NCBI RefSeq assembly: GCF_009932435.1
Contig: NZ_BJOU01000017.1
Span: 1-64,000, forward strand
Direction of reading: 5' to 3'
Source of the DNA: Gordonia crocea
GTDB lineage: Bacteria; Actinomycetota; Actinomycetes; Mycobacteriales; Mycobacteriaceae
Length of the DNA stretch: 64,000 bases
Below the pieces are notes generated by a model, which worked only from the letters and a program-made list of their open reading frames with translations, was not told where the DNA came from and did not search any database. Below are positions 43,974 through 52,345 of the stretch, piece after piece. Each line of letters begins with the position of its first letter. Within the stretch, counting starts at the first letter, position 1. A program made the translations under genes and the position numbers.

Positions 43974-45056
43974 ATGACCGCGTCCACCCCCCTCTCCGAG
44001 TTGACCCGCACCACGTTGGCCCGGGTCGCACCCGGCACCGGGCTGCGCGACGGCTTGGAACGGATCCTGCGCGGGCGCACCGGCGCACTCATCGTGCTGG
44101 GCCACGACGCCGACGTGGAGCGGATCTGCGACGGCGGGTTCCATCTCGACGTCGAGTTCGCGCCGACACGGCTGCGGGAACTGTCGAAGATGGACGGAGC
44201 GGTGGTCCTGTCCACCGATGGCACCCGGATCCTGCGGGCCAACGTCCAGCTGATGCCCGATCCCACCATCCCCACCGTCGAATCGGGCACCCGCCACCGC
44301 GCCGCGGAACGCACGGCGATCCAAACCGGCCACCCGGTCATTTCGGTGAGCGCCTCGATGTCGATCGTCAGCGCCTACGTCGACGGCAGCCGGCGGGTGG
44401 TCGAGAACCCCGACGCGATCCTCTCCCGCGCCAACGTCGCACTGGCCACGCTGGAGCGTTACCGGACGCGCCTGGACGAAGTCCTCGCCGCGCTGTCCCG
44501 CTCGGAGATCGAGGACGACGTGACGCTGCGCGAGGTGGCGAGTGCGGCCCAGCGCATGGAGATGGTGCGCCGCGTCGCCGACGAGATCGACCTCTACATC
44601 CTCGAACTGGGCACCAACGGCCGACAGGTGCGCCTGCAGCGCGAGGAACTGCTCAGCGACAACGATGCGGTGCGCGAACTGTTGGTCCGCGACTACTACG
44701 CGTCGCCCGAACCACCGACGGCCGCCGACCTGGAGTCGGCGTTGGCCTCGATCGCCAAACTCTCCGACGCGGACCTGCTCGACTTGTCGCTCATCGGCCG
44801 CGCCTTGGGCTACCCGACCACCGTCGAAGCCCTGGATATGGCGATGACGCCCCGCGGATACCGCATGCTCTCGCGGATCTCGCGGCTCCAGTTCGCCCAT
44901 ATCGAGCGCCTGGTGGCCAGTTTCGGCTCACTGCAGTCGCTGCTGGCGACCAGCGCCGCGGATCTGCAGGGCGTCGAGGGAATCGGCAGCATCTGGGCCC
45001 GCCACATCCGGGAGGGGCTGTCCCGACTGGCCGAGACGAGCCTCGACCGGTTCTAG
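43974..45056 (+). CDS. disA: DNA integrity scanning diadenylate cyclase
   Basis: DisA makes cyclic di-AMP from two ATP while scanning DNA for branched structures. The 360 residues have the N-terminal DAC domain with DGA (74-76) and RHR (107-109), a central helical linker, and a C-terminal HhH DNA-binding domain ([20 protein letters not shown]). The octamer forms through the N-terminal domain. radA is upstream on the same strand; RadA is known to affect DisA activity in other bacteria. Confidence 0.97.
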   Translation: MTASTPLSELTRTTLARVAPGTGLRDGLERILRGRTGALIVLGHDADVERICDGGFHLDVEFAPTRLRELSKMDGAVVLSTDGTRILRANVQLMPDPTIPTVESGTRHRAAERTAIQTGHPVISVSASMSIVSAYVDGSRRVVENPDAILSRANVALATLERYRTRLDEVLAALSRSEIEDDVTLREVASAAQRMEMVRRVADEIDLYILELGTNGRQVRLQREELLSDNDAVRELLVRDYYASPEPPTAADLESALASIAKLSDADLLDLSLIGRALGYPTTVEALDMAMTPRGYRMLSRISRLQFAHIERLVASFGSLQSLLATSAADLQGVEGIGSIWARHIREGLSRLAETSLDRF

Positions 45057-45090
45057 CGCCCGACCGATTGTCTGCGGTTGGATTTCGCGG

Positions 45091-45861
45091 CTAGGGCTGC
45101 TGCGCCGGCGCGACGACGTTGAAGGTGATCGGCGCGGACTCGCGCTCGCCGATCTTGCCGATCGCGCGGTAGGCGCCGGGAGCCATCGGCTCGCGCGGCG
45201 TCTTGCACCCCGGGGTGCTGGTGGTACCCGACCAGGTGATCGTGTCCTTCTCCTGCTGACCGGGCACGAAGTTGACGTTGCGCACGGTCCGCAGCGGCGA
45301 GCAGTCGCGGGCCGACCACAGCGTACGGGTGCCGTCGAGCGAGCGCACGACGACGTTCTGCGCCGACTTGCCGATGTCGCGGGTGCACTCGGCCAAGCCG
45401 CCGTTGGTCACCGCGAGGGTGAACACGGGCTGGTCGCCGACCTTGTAGGTCGACTTGTCGGTGTAGAGCACCACCGACAGGCTCTGGTCGGTGCAGAGGT
45501 TCTGTGCGGGTACCGAGGTGGGCGCGGCTGCGTCGGTCGGCGCCACCGGTGCGGCCTGCTGGTTGTTCTGGTCGCCCTGCGGCGCCGGGCCGCCCTGGTT
45601 CTGCTGTCCCTGGTCGGGCTGGGCCTGGTTCTGCTGACCACCCTGGTTGCCCTGGTCGGCCGGGGGCTGCGGCTTCTTGGGCGGCGGCGCGGGGGTCGCC
45701 GAACTGGTGGCGGCCACCTTCTGACCGTCGTCGCTCTTGGAGGGCAGGGCCGAAATGATCAACATCAAGACCAGCCCGACGAACGCCACGGCACCGACGC
45801 CGGCAACAATGCGGCGGCGCCAGTAGATCTCTGGCGGCAATGGGCCCTGTGGTTCGATCAC
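45091..45861 (-). CDS. Conserved membrane-anchored protein (Rv3587c-like)
   Basis: The 256-residue protein has one N-terminal membrane helix (about 19-40), a long Pro/Gln/Asn/Gly-rich extracytoplasmic linker (about 48-118; QGNQGGQQNQAQPDQGQQ) and a C-terminal beta-rich domain of about 135 residues with conserved cysteines (NLCTDQSL, LAECTRDI, RDCSPLRT, PGCKTPRE) that could form two disulfides. It is convergent with disA. It matches the conserved gene after disA in mycobacteria; the function is unknown. Confidence 0.85.
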   Translation of the reverse strand: MIEPQGPLPPEIYWRRRIVAGVGAVAFVGLVLMLIISALPSKSDDGQKVAATSSATPAPPPKKPQPPADQGNQGGQQNQAQPDQGQQNQGGPAPQGDQNNQQAAPVAPTDAAAPTSVPAQNLCTDQSLSVVLYTDKSTYKVGDQPVFTLAVTNGGLAECTRDIGKSAQNVVVRSLDGTRTLWSARDCSPLRTVRNVNFVPGQQEKDTITWSGTTSTPGCKTPREPMAPGAYRAIGKIGERESAPITFNVVAPAQQP

Positions 45862-45950
45862 GCCTTCACGCTAACCGCCAGCGCCAATCGGACCGATGAG
45901 GCTACTCGGCGTGTCGCGATCCGGCAACGCAGGTCACATCCGTCGGCGTG

Positions 45951-46604
45951 TCACACTTCGACGGGTTCCCCGGGCTCATCGCCGACGTCGCCGATGACGC
46001 TGCGCAGCGCGACGCGCCCCTCCGCGAGGTGGTAGGTCAGGCCCACGATCGCCACCTCGCCGGCGTCGACCCGCCCCTTGATCAGGAGGCTGCGCTGCAT
46101 CAGGAGACGCCCGGTTTCGACGACGTGCTCGGCCTCGAACTCGTCGAGCCGCGACTTGCCCTTCGACCGTGCGGACAGGATGCTCGGGCCCACCCGCTCG
46201 ACGATGTCGCGGACGTAGCCGCCGGGGATGGTGAGGTCGTTGAGCGAGGCCACCGTCGAACCGACCGCACCGCACGAGTCGTGTCCGAGGATGGCGATCA
46301 GTGGCACGTTCAGCAGTTCGGTGGCGAATTCGAGCGACCCGAGGACCGAGGAGTCGATGATGTGGCCGGCGGTGCGCACGACGAACATGTCGCCGAGCCC
46401 CTGGTCGAAGATCATCTCCGCGGCCACCCGGGAGTCCGAACAGCCGAACAATACGGTCGCGGGCGCCTGCCCCTCGGCCAGGACGGCCCGACGGTCGATA
46501 CCCTGGTTGGGATGATCCGGCTCCCCCGCAACGAAACGTATGTTTCCCGCTTTGAGCTCCGCCCAGGCTTGTGCGGGTGTGACTCGTTGTGAGGCTGTAG
46601 TCAT
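45951..46604 (-). CDS. canB: Beta-carbonic anhydrase
   Basis: The 217-residue enzyme hydrates CO2 to bicarbonate with a zinc held by C55 (FGCSDSRV), H108 and C111 (LGHDSCGAV); D57 and R59 form the catalytic dyad. These match beta-class carbonic anhydrases of mycobacteria. A CATACT hexamer lies 7 nt upstream of the ATG, so the transcript may be leaderless and the -10 overlaps the mutY start on the other strand. Confidence 0.95.
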   Translation of the reverse strand: MTTASQRVTPAQAWAELKAGNIRFVAGEPDHPNQGIDRRAVLAEGQAPATVLFGCSDSRVAAEMIFDQGLGDMFVVRTAGHIIDSSVLGSLEFATELLNVPLIAILGHDSCGAVGSTVASLNDLTIPGGYVRDIVERVGPSILSARSKGKSRLDEFEAEHVVETGRLLMQRSLLIKGRVDAGEVAIVGLTYHLAEGRVALRSVIGDVGDEPGEPVEV

Positions 46605-46614
46605 GTTTGCGAGT

Positions 46615-47493
46615 ATGCCACCGCACGCGGTGCTGTCCTGGTTCGACCGCCATGAGCGCGATTTACCCTGGCGCCGACCCGAGGCGAGCGCGTGGCATGT
46701 GCTGGTCAGCGAGTTCATGCTGCAGCAGACCCCGGTGGCCCGGGTTCTGACCCCGTGGACCGAGTGGGTGCGGCGCTGGCCGACACCGGCCGACATGGCC
46801 GCCGCGAGCGGTGCCGACGTGCTGCGCGCCTGGGGCAAACTGGGCTATCCGCGTCGGGCGCAGCGGCTGCACACCTGCGCGAAAACCATTGCCGCACAAC
46901 ATGACAACGTCGTGCCCGACAACGTCGAGACGCTGCTCGCGCTGCCCGGCGTCGGCGAGTACACCGCACGCGCGGTGGCCTGCTTCGCCTACGGCCGGGC
47001 GGTCCCCGTCGTCGACACCAACGTCCGCCGCGTCATCGCCCGGGCCTGCCATGGATTGGCCGACGCACCCGGACCGCGCCGCTCCGATCTCGACGACGCC
47101 CTGGCGATCGCGCCCCGGACCCCCGACGGCGGACTGGCACCCTCGGCACCCCGGTTCTCCGCGGCCGTCATGGAGCTCGGCGCGCTCGTCTGTACGGCCC
47201 GCAATCCGCGGTGCGACCACTGCCCGATCGCCGGCGACTGCGCCTGGAACGCCGCCGGCCGTCCCGCAGCTCCCGCGGTGGTCAAACGCACCCAGCGTTA
47301 CGAGGGCACCGACCGGCAGGCGCGCGGGCGGCTGCTCGACGTCCTGCGCGAGCATCCTGATCCGGTGGACCGCAGCCGACTCGACGCGGCGTGGACCCGC
47401 GACCCCGGGCAGCGGTCCCGGGCGCTGGACTCGCTACTCGTCGACGGTCTCGTCGAGATCACCGACGACGGACTGTTCCGCCTCGGGGGCTGA
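46615..47493 (+). CDS. mutY: A/G-specific adenine glycosylase
   Basis: MutY removes adenine mispaired with 8-oxoguanine. The 292 residues contain the catalytic-helix segment LVSEFMLQQTPVARVL, the HhH motif LLALPGVGEYTARAVACFAYG, the catalytic aspartate in VPVVDTNVRRVIARA and the 4Fe-4S loop CTARNPRCDHCPIAGDC. The C-terminal NUDIX-like 8-oxoG recognition domain is short, as in mycobacteria. The ATG at 46615 is preferred; an ATG at 46603 overlaps the canB start codon. Its last 60 bp overlap the convergent hydrolase gene. Confidence 0.95.
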   Translation: MPPHAVLSWFDRHERDLPWRRPEASAWHVLVSEFMLQQTPVARVLTPWTEWVRRWPTPADMAAASGADVLRAWGKLGYPRRAQRLHTCAKTIAAQHDNVVPDNVETLLALPGVGEYTARAVACFAYGRAVPVVDTNVRRVIARACHGLADAPGPRRSDLDDALAIAPRTPDGGLAPSAPRFSAAVMELGALVCTARNPRCDHCPIAGDCAWNAAGRPAAPAVVKRTQRYEGTDRQARGRLLDVLREHPDPVDRSRLDAAWTRDPGQRSRALDSLLVDGLVEITDDGLFRLGG

Positions 47494-48276
47494 GCGTTCG
47501 CCCAGGAACTCCTCGACCGCGTCGCGGAAGAAGGCGGGTGCGTCGTCGTGGATGAGGTGACCGGCACCCGGGGCGACGACGTGGCGGGCGTGGGGGTTGC
47601 GCCGCGCCATTTCGGCCATCTGACCGGGTGGGGTGACGGTGAACTCGGCCTCCAGCAGCAGCGTGGGCACGGCGACCGCCTCCCACTGCGCCCAATAGTC
47701 GCGGCGGCCCCATTCGTCGGCGATGACGGTGAAGACGTCGAGATCGCCGTGGAGCCGCCCGTCGTCGAAGGCCTCGTAGAAGTACCGACCGGCCACGTCG
47801 CCGAACATGCTTTGGGCGTGGGTGACCGAGGTGAAGCGGTCTGGCCACGTTTGGAACCACGGCGTCCAGTTTCGGGTGGTCTGGCCCCGGAAGTCCGGCG
47901 CCATGTCCTCGACGACGAGAGCGGAAACCAGGTCGGGCCGCGCCGCCGCGGTGCACCACGCGTGCAGACCGCCCATCGAGTGTCCGATCAGCACCGCGGG
48001 CCCGTCGCCGATCCGCTCGAGCACGTCGACGGTGTCGGCGACAAAACGTTCGGTCGCGGTGTCCGCCGGGCCGATCGTCGTGCCCGGCGCGATGGGCCCG
48101 GTATGCCACGCGGCGTCGACGGTGAAGACGTGCCCGCGCTCGCGCAGCCACGGGATCTGCCGCACCCAGGTGCGACCGCGTCCCATCAGCCCGTGCAGCA
48201 GCAGGATCGGCGGCCCGTCGCCGCCGTGATCGATGAGCGAGTCCGATCCGGTCACGCGTGTGACTGTATCCGGCAC
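47434..48276 (-). CDS. Alpha/beta hydrolase
   Basis: The 280-residue protein has the fold-defining LLLHGLMGRGRTW, nucleophile elbow VLIGHSMGGLHAW (S100), and the late histidine in VVAPGAGHLIHDDAP; the acid is probably in the LLLEAEFTVTP region. Substrates are unknown. The start is GTG 48276 or, 21 bp later, GTG 48255. Its 3' end overlaps mutY by 60 bp on the opposite strand. The same neighbour is recalled in mycobacteria (Rv3591c). Confidence 0.88.
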   Translation of the reverse strand: MPDTVTRVTGSDSLIDHGGDGPPILLLHGLMGRGRTWVRQIPWLRERGHVFTVDAAWHTGPIAPGTTIGPADTATERFVADTVDVLERIGDGPAVLIGHSMGGLHAWCTAAARPDLVSALVVEDMAPDFRGQTTRNWTPWFQTWPDRFTSVTHAQSMFGDVAGRYFYEAFDDGRLHGDLDVFTVIADEWGRRDYWAQWEAVAVPTLLLEAEFTVTPPGQMAEMARRNPHARHVVAPGAGHLIHDDAPAFFRDAVEEFLGERSAPEAEQSVVGDLDETVDE

Positions 48277-48311
48277 CGGGAGTATCGATCTGGGAGATTG
48301 GTCCCATGTCC

Positions 48312-48325
48312 CTGGCGGCCGCCAG
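48312..48325. promoter_or_regulatory. Palindrome in the mhuD promoter
   Basis: ctggcggccgccag is a perfect 14-bp palindrome ending 4 bp before the TAGGGT -10 element (48330-48335) of mhuD. It could be an operator; it does not match the IdeR iron box. Confidence 0.4.
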
Positions 48326-48329
48326 TCGA

Positions 48330-48335
48330 TAGGGT
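48330..48335 (+). promoter_or_regulatory. Candidate -10 element for mhuD
   Basis: TAGGGT lies 6 nt upstream of the mhuD ATG, the spacing of a leaderless promoter. Confidence 0.45.
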
Positions 48336-48341
48336 GGCCTC

Positions 48342-48659
48342 ATGGCAGTAGTGAAGATCAACGCGATCAGCATCCCCGAAGGCGCCGGCCCCGAGCTGGA
48401 GAAGCGCTTCGCCAACCGGGCACACGCCGTCGACGGGTCGCCGGGGTTCCTCGGCTTCCAGTTGCTGCGCCCGACCAACGGCGAGGACCGCTACTTCGTC
48501 TACACCCAGTGGGAGACCGAAGAGGCCTACCAGAACTGGGCCAACAGCGATGCGCGCACGGCACACGCCGCCGAGCGCAAGGGCAACACGGTTGCCTCCG
48601 GCGCCAACCTCCTCGAGTTCGAGGTCGTCATCGACGCCAAGCCGACGTCGGGCGCCTGA
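48342..48659 (+). CDS. mhuD: Heme-degrading monooxygenase MhuD
   Basis: This 105-residue ABM-fold enzyme opens the heme ring to release iron. The residues known to shape the active site of mycobacterial MhuD are all present at the same numbers: N7, W66 and the heme-ligand H75 (QNWANSDARTAH). In mycobacteria the product is mycobilin, formed without CO release; the same chemistry is likely here. The gene is next to the hydrolase and canB-mutY as in mycobacteria. A palindrome, but no IdeR-type iron box, lies upstream. Confidence 0.93.
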   Translation: MAVVKINAISIPEGAGPELEKRFANRAHAVDGSPGFLGFQLLRPTNGEDRYFVYTQWETEEAYQNWANSDARTAHAAERKGNTVASGANLLEFEVVIDAKPTSGA

Positions 48660-48673
48660 CGCACCGCCGGTCG

Positions 48674-49288
48674 TTGCAGCCGGTCCGCGACGCCTATGCG
48701 CTGCGGGCGGCCGAGTACACGCGGGTCTGCGGAACCCTCGCCGCCACCGATGCGCGCGACCGCGAGGTCATCGCACGGTGGGCCGATGAGATCGACGGTC
48801 CCATCGTCGACGTCGGATGCGGGCCCGGCCAGTGGACCGCGTTCCTCCATGACCGCGGGGCGAACGTCGTCGGCGTCGATCCGGTGCCCGAGTTCATCGC
48901 CCAGGCGCGCCGGGACTACCCGAGGGCGCGGTACGCGGTCGGCCACGCCGGGGCGCTCGACCTCTCGGCCGGCTCGGCGGCCGGAATCCTCGCCTGGTTC
49001 TCGCTGATCCACACCGAGCCCGACGCGCTCGCCGTCCAGTTGGACGATCTGGCCCGAGCGTTGCGGCCGGGTGGCCGCTTGTTGCTGGGTTACTTCTCCG
49101 GTCCCGCACTCATCCGGTTCGAGCACAAGGTCCACCCCGCCTGGTACTGGCCGACGGCCGATCTCTCCCGGTTGCTGAACGCCTCCGGGTTTTCCGTGTC
49201 GGCGGTTGCGACGCGGACCGATGCCGCCACCACTCGCACGGTCGGCACGCTGCACGCCGTGCGATCCGGCGACGAGCCCGCAGCCTGA
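48674..49288 (+). CDS. Class I SAM-dependent methyltransferase
   Basis: The 204-residue protein has the methyltransferase motif I PIVDVGCGPGQWTAFL, motif post-I NVVGVDPVPEFI, and the later blocks GILAWFSLIHT and LRPGGRLLLGYF. The methyl acceptor is unknown. No ATG or GTG is available near the N-terminus, so the TTG at 48674 is the likely start. It follows mhuD by 14 bp and is probably co-transcribed with it. Confidence 0.87.
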   Translation: MQPVRDAYALRAAEYTRVCGTLAATDARDREVIARWADEIDGPIVDVGCGPGQWTAFLHDRGANVVGVDPVPEFIAQARRDYPRARYAVGHAGALDLSAGSAAGILAWFSLIHTEPDALAVQLDDLARALRPGGRLLLGYFSGPALIRFEHKVHPAWYWPTADLSRLLNASGFSVSAVATRTDAATTRTVGTLHAVRSGDEPAA

Positions 49289-49312
49289 TCGCCACCGACC
49301 CTGGTCGCGAAG

Positions 49313-49326
49313 TAGAACGTGTTCTA
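49313..49326. promoter_or_regulatory. KstR box upstream of the aldehyde dehydrogenase
   Basis: tagaacgtgttcta fits the KstR motif TNNAACNNGTTNNA at every fixed position and is also a perfect palindrome apart from its 2-bp centre. It lies 40 bp upstream of the ATG. KstR represses cholesterol catabolism genes until a 3-oxo-cholestenoyl-CoA ligand binds. Confidence 0.8.
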
Positions 49327-49366
49327 GTATCAAGGGTGAACCAGATCACCCAACCCTGGAGCACTC

Positions 49367-50860
49367 ATGACCGAGACCACGACCGCCCCTGACACGCTCA
49401 TCGGCGGTGGGGATCAGCCCAACCTGTACATTGGCGGGAAGTGGGTCGCACCCCATTCCACCGCGCGCATCGACGTGATCTCCCCGGCCACCGGGGAGAA
49501 GGTCGGGTCCGCACCGGACGGCGACGCGACCGACGTCGACACCGCGGTCCGGGCCGCGCGCGCGGCCTTCGACTCCGGCGTGTGGCGCTCGAAGGCGCCC
49601 GCGGAACGCGCCGCCGTGCTGCGCCGTGCCGCCGAGCTCATCAACGAGCGCACGGCCGACATCACCGGCCTGGTCTCCGCCGAAATGGGTGCCTCCGTCA
49701 CCGACATCGCGACGCTGCAACAACTCCCCGGCACCGGTGTGCTCAACGGCTACGCCGACGCGGCAGACGCCTACGAGTGGGAAGAGAAGCGCACCGGACT
49801 GTTCGGTGAGACCCTCGTCGTGCGCGAGCCGGTCGGCGTGGTCGGTGCGATCATCGCGTGGAACGTCCCGCTGTTCCTGATCTGCAACAAGCTCGGGCCC
49901 GCGCTCGCAGCCGGTTGTTCGGTGGTGCTCAAGCCGGCACCGGAGACCCCGCTCGACGCCAACCTGATGGCCGAGATCTTCACCGAGGCCGGCGTCCCGG
50001 AGGGCGTGTTGTCGGTGGTCACCGGTGGCCTCGAGGCCGGCCAGGCCCTCGTCGAACACCCCGACGTCGACAAGATCACCTTCACCGGATCCACCGCAGC
50101 CGGCCGCAAGATCGCCGCGCGCTGCGGCGAGCTGCTCAAGCGCTGCTCGCTGGAGTTGGGCGGGAAGTCCGCGGCCATCGTCCTCGACGACGTCGACCTT
50201 CCGTCGGCCGTCCACATGCTCGTCTTCTCCGGGCTGCTCAACAACGGCCAGGCCTGTGTCGCCCAGTCGCGGGTCCTGGTGCCCCGGTCCCGCCACGACG
50301 AGATCGTCGCGGCCATGGTCGAGACCGCCAAGACTTTCAATCCGGGCGTCCCGGGCAACCCGGAGGCGAACCTCGGGCCGATCATCACCGAGAACCAGCG
50401 CGCCAAGGTCGAGGGCTACATCGAGAAGGGCAAGGCCGAGGGTGCCACCGCGGTGCTCGACGGCGGCCGCCCCGAGGGACTGGACTCCGGCCACTTCGTA
50501 GCCCCGACGATCTTCACCGGCGTCACCAACGACATGACCATCGCCCGCGAAGAGATCTTCGGCCCGGTCCTGTCGGTGATCGCCTATGACACCGTCGACG
50601 AGGCCATCGCCATCGCGAATGACTCTGATTACGGCCTGGCCGGCTCGGTCTGGACGTCGGATATCGACCGCGGCGTCGAGATTGCCAAGCAGGTGCGCAC
50701 CGGTACCTACGGGATCAACTGGTACGCCATCGACCCGGCGTCCCCGTTCGGCGGCTACAAGAACTCCGGCATCGGCCGCGAGAACGGCCGCGAGGGGCTC
50801 GAGTCCTACCTCGAGCACAAGTCCATCCTGATGCCGATGGGCTACTCGTCGCAGAGCTGA
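49367..50860 (+). CDS. Aldehyde dehydrogenase (NAD(P)+)
   Basis: The 497-residue enzyme oxidises an aldehyde to the acid. It shows the cofactor segment VGAIIAWNVPLFL, the NAD-loop FTGSTAAGRKIA, the general base E264 in LELGGKSA and the nucleophile C297 in NNGQACVAQ. The KstR box upstream suggests a role in steroid catabolism, for example oxidising a side-chain or ring-derived aldehyde; the substrate is not known. It is convergent with the mce4 operon, separated by six 21-bp repeats. Confidence 0.93.
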   Translation: MTETTTAPDTLIGGGDQPNLYIGGKWVAPHSTARIDVISPATGEKVGSAPDGDATDVDTAVRAARAAFDSGVWRSKAPAERAAVLRRAAELINERTADITGLVSAEMGASVTDIATLQQLPGTGVLNGYADAADAYEWEEKRTGLFGETLVVREPVGVVGAIIAWNVPLFLICNKLGPALAAGCSVVLKPAPETPLDANLMAEIFTEAGVPEGVLSVVTGGLEAGQALVEHPDVDKITFTGSTAAGRKIAARCGELLKRCSLELGGKSAAIVLDDVDLPSAVHMLVFSGLLNNGQACVAQSRVLVPRSRHDEIVAAMVETAKTFNPGVPGNPEANLGPIITENQRAKVEGYIEKGKAEGATAVLDGGRPEGLDSGHFVAPTIFTGVTNDMTIAREEIFGPVLSVIAYDTVDEAIAIANDSDYGLAGSVWTSDIDRGVEIAKQVRTGTYGINWYAIDPASPFGGYKNSGIGRENGREGLESYLEHKSILMPMGYSSQS

Positions 50861-50871
50861 CCGATCCGGGT

Positions 50872-50997
50872 GGGCCCAGTCGATGAATTCCTGGGCCCAC
50901 TCGACAGGATTGAGGGCCCACTCGACGGGATTGAGGGCCCACTCGACAGGATCGAGGGCCCACTCGACGGAAAACAGGGCCCAGTCGGCGAATAGGG
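50872..50997. repeat. Six 21-bp direct repeats between aldehyde dehydrogenase and mce4 operon
   Basis: Units start with gggcccactcgac (or gggcccagtcg) at 50872, 50893, 50914, 50935, 50956 and 50977, each exactly 21 bp. The four central units are almost identical; the outer two have diverged. Every unit has a GGGCCC palindrome. The array fills the whole gap between two convergent genes. It is too short and lacks spacers to be a CRISPR array. It may act as a transcription end region or a slippage-prone minisatellite. Confidence 0.92.
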
Positions 50998-50998
50998 G

Positions 50999-51601
50999 TC
51001 AGTTGGGGGTCGGAGCGGGAGCCGGTGCAGGAGCCGGAGCCGGCGCGGGCTGATTGGCCTGCTTCTCGACGATCTTGCGCAACGAGTCATCGGTGAAGAT
51101 CCCGATCGAGTTGATCTTCCACTCCCCGCCCTTGCGGACCATGGTGAACTGCACCCGGCTCGGATCGATCCGGACCTTCGGTTCGGACGCGCTGGTCACC
51201 GACTGGTTGAGGAACAGCAGCACCGTCGACGTCGAGCGGGTGTTGGTGACCACCCCGGCATCGGCGACGGTGAGCTTGGAGATGATGCGGTTGCTCTTGA
51301 CGTTGTGCGACATCTTGAGCTCGGTGATCTGCTGGTCGAACTCCTTGGCCGCGCCCTCGATGACGAAGCCGCGCGCCCGCGCGATCTTCGCGTCGACCGT
51401 GGCCGGTTCGTAGCTGAACATGGTCTGGGCGTAATCCTTCGCCGCGGCCAGCGACGAGTCGCGTGCCGACTCGACCGAGGCCAGGCGGAAGTAGCGGAAG
51501 CCCAGGAACCCGGTCAACACGAGCAGTGCCGCCAGGATCGCGGCGAGCACCATCATCGCCGGAGTCAGCCGGCGGCCGTCGGACTTGTCAGTCGAATTCA
51601 C
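50999..51601 (-). CDS. Mce-associated membrane protein
   Basis: The 200-residue protein has an N-terminal membrane helix (about 15-37), an extracytoplasmic alpha/beta domain of about 140 residues typical of Mce-associated (Mas/VirB8-like) proteins, and a C-terminal Ala-Pro repeat tail. These proteins are encoded at the end of mce operons and help stabilise the Mce transporter. The GTG follows the previous stop directly. It is the last gene of the mce4 operon. Confidence 0.88.
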   Translation of the reverse strand: MNSTDKSDGRRLTPAMMVLAAILAALLVLTGFLGFRYFRLASVESARDSSLAAAKDYAQTMFSYEPATVDAKIARARGFVIEGAAKEFDQQITELKMSHNVKSNRIISKLTVADAGVVTNTRSTSTVLLFLNQSVTSASEPKVRIDPSRVQFTMVRKGGEWKINSIGIFTDDSLRKIVEKQANQPAPAPAPAPAPAPTPN

Positions 51602-52345
51602 TCAGTACACCCAATCGAACTTCGTCAGTTTGAGCACGCCGTTGATCCGGCGCATCTCCACCCGCCAGCGGAACACCTGCGACTCCACGTCGTTGGCGTT
51701 GTTACCGATGCGCTGGGTCCACCCCAGCACCATCAGCACCGTGCCGTGATCGGGCTCGGCCAGGGTCACGGCGCTGGAGAGCACCCGGCCCTGTGTCTGG
51801 ATGCCGTGCTGCTCGATCTGCGTGATGATCTGCTGGGTGACCATCTGCAGGTTCTCGTAGGCGGTGCCGCTGGTCTTGTCCAGCAGTGTCTTGCGGATGT
51901 CGTCGACGTTGGTCTTGTTCAACGACGTGAGGTTCACCGTCACCTGCTCGGCGAAGGCCTGGTATTCCGCGCGCAGATCGTTGCGCCGCTCCACCCGGGC
52001 GCCGGCCACCGCGAACAACGCCGATGCGGCGATCAGGACCACGGCCAACAACGTCGCGGCCAACCACATCAGGGTGGTCCTCGGGTCGACCCGGTCGACG
52101 GTCACAAAGTCCGAGCGATTCTCGGGTCGCTTCGCGCCCGTGTCGTCGCGCTCAGGCTTCTGCGACCCGTCCGCCGAGTCTTCTGATGACCCAACAGCCG
52201 AGTCCCCCGTCGAGTCCCCGGACGGGGCGAACCGGGTCTTGGCCCGACGGCGCAGCGGAGCCACCCGAACGGGTTGCGCGGCGCGGCGCGTCGGAGTCCG
52301 GTCCGCGGTCGGCTGCTCGGCGAGGGACGTTGATTCCTCGCTCAC
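51602..52345 (-). CDS. Mce-associated membrane protein
   Basis: The 247-residue protein has a long polar N-terminus (about 1-85, Asp/Ser/Arg-rich), one membrane helix (about 92-115; LMWLAATLLAVVLIAASALF) and an extracytoplasmic Mas/VirB8-like domain. It belongs to the set that follows mce4F in related genomes. The GTG at 52345 gives the 4-bp overlap with mce4F seen throughout the operon; an ATG at 52375 would extend the N-terminus by 10 residues and overlap by 34 bp. Confidence 0.87.
   Translation of the reverse strand: MSEESTSLAEQPTADRTPTRRAAQPVRVAPLRRRAKTRFAPSGDSTGDSAVGSSEDSADGSQKPERDDTGAKRPENRSDFVTVDRVDPRTTLMWLAATLLAVVLIAASALFAVAGARVERRNDLRAEYQAFAEQVTVNLTSLNKTNVDDIRKTLLDKTSGTAYENLQMVTQQIITQIEQHGIQTQGRVLSSAVTLAEPDHGTVLMVLGWTQRIGNNANDVESQVFRWRVEMRRINGVLKLTKFDWVY

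Noticed and set aside
50872-50997. Possible CRISPR array
   Set aside because: The repeats are contiguous 21-bp units without unique spacers, and there are no cas genes.
50842-51090. Minus-strand frame encoding a 7-residue repeat (GPSILSS-like)
   Set aside because: It is open only because a 21-bp repeat keeps frame; it overlaps the end of the Mce-associated gene in another frame and has no start signal.
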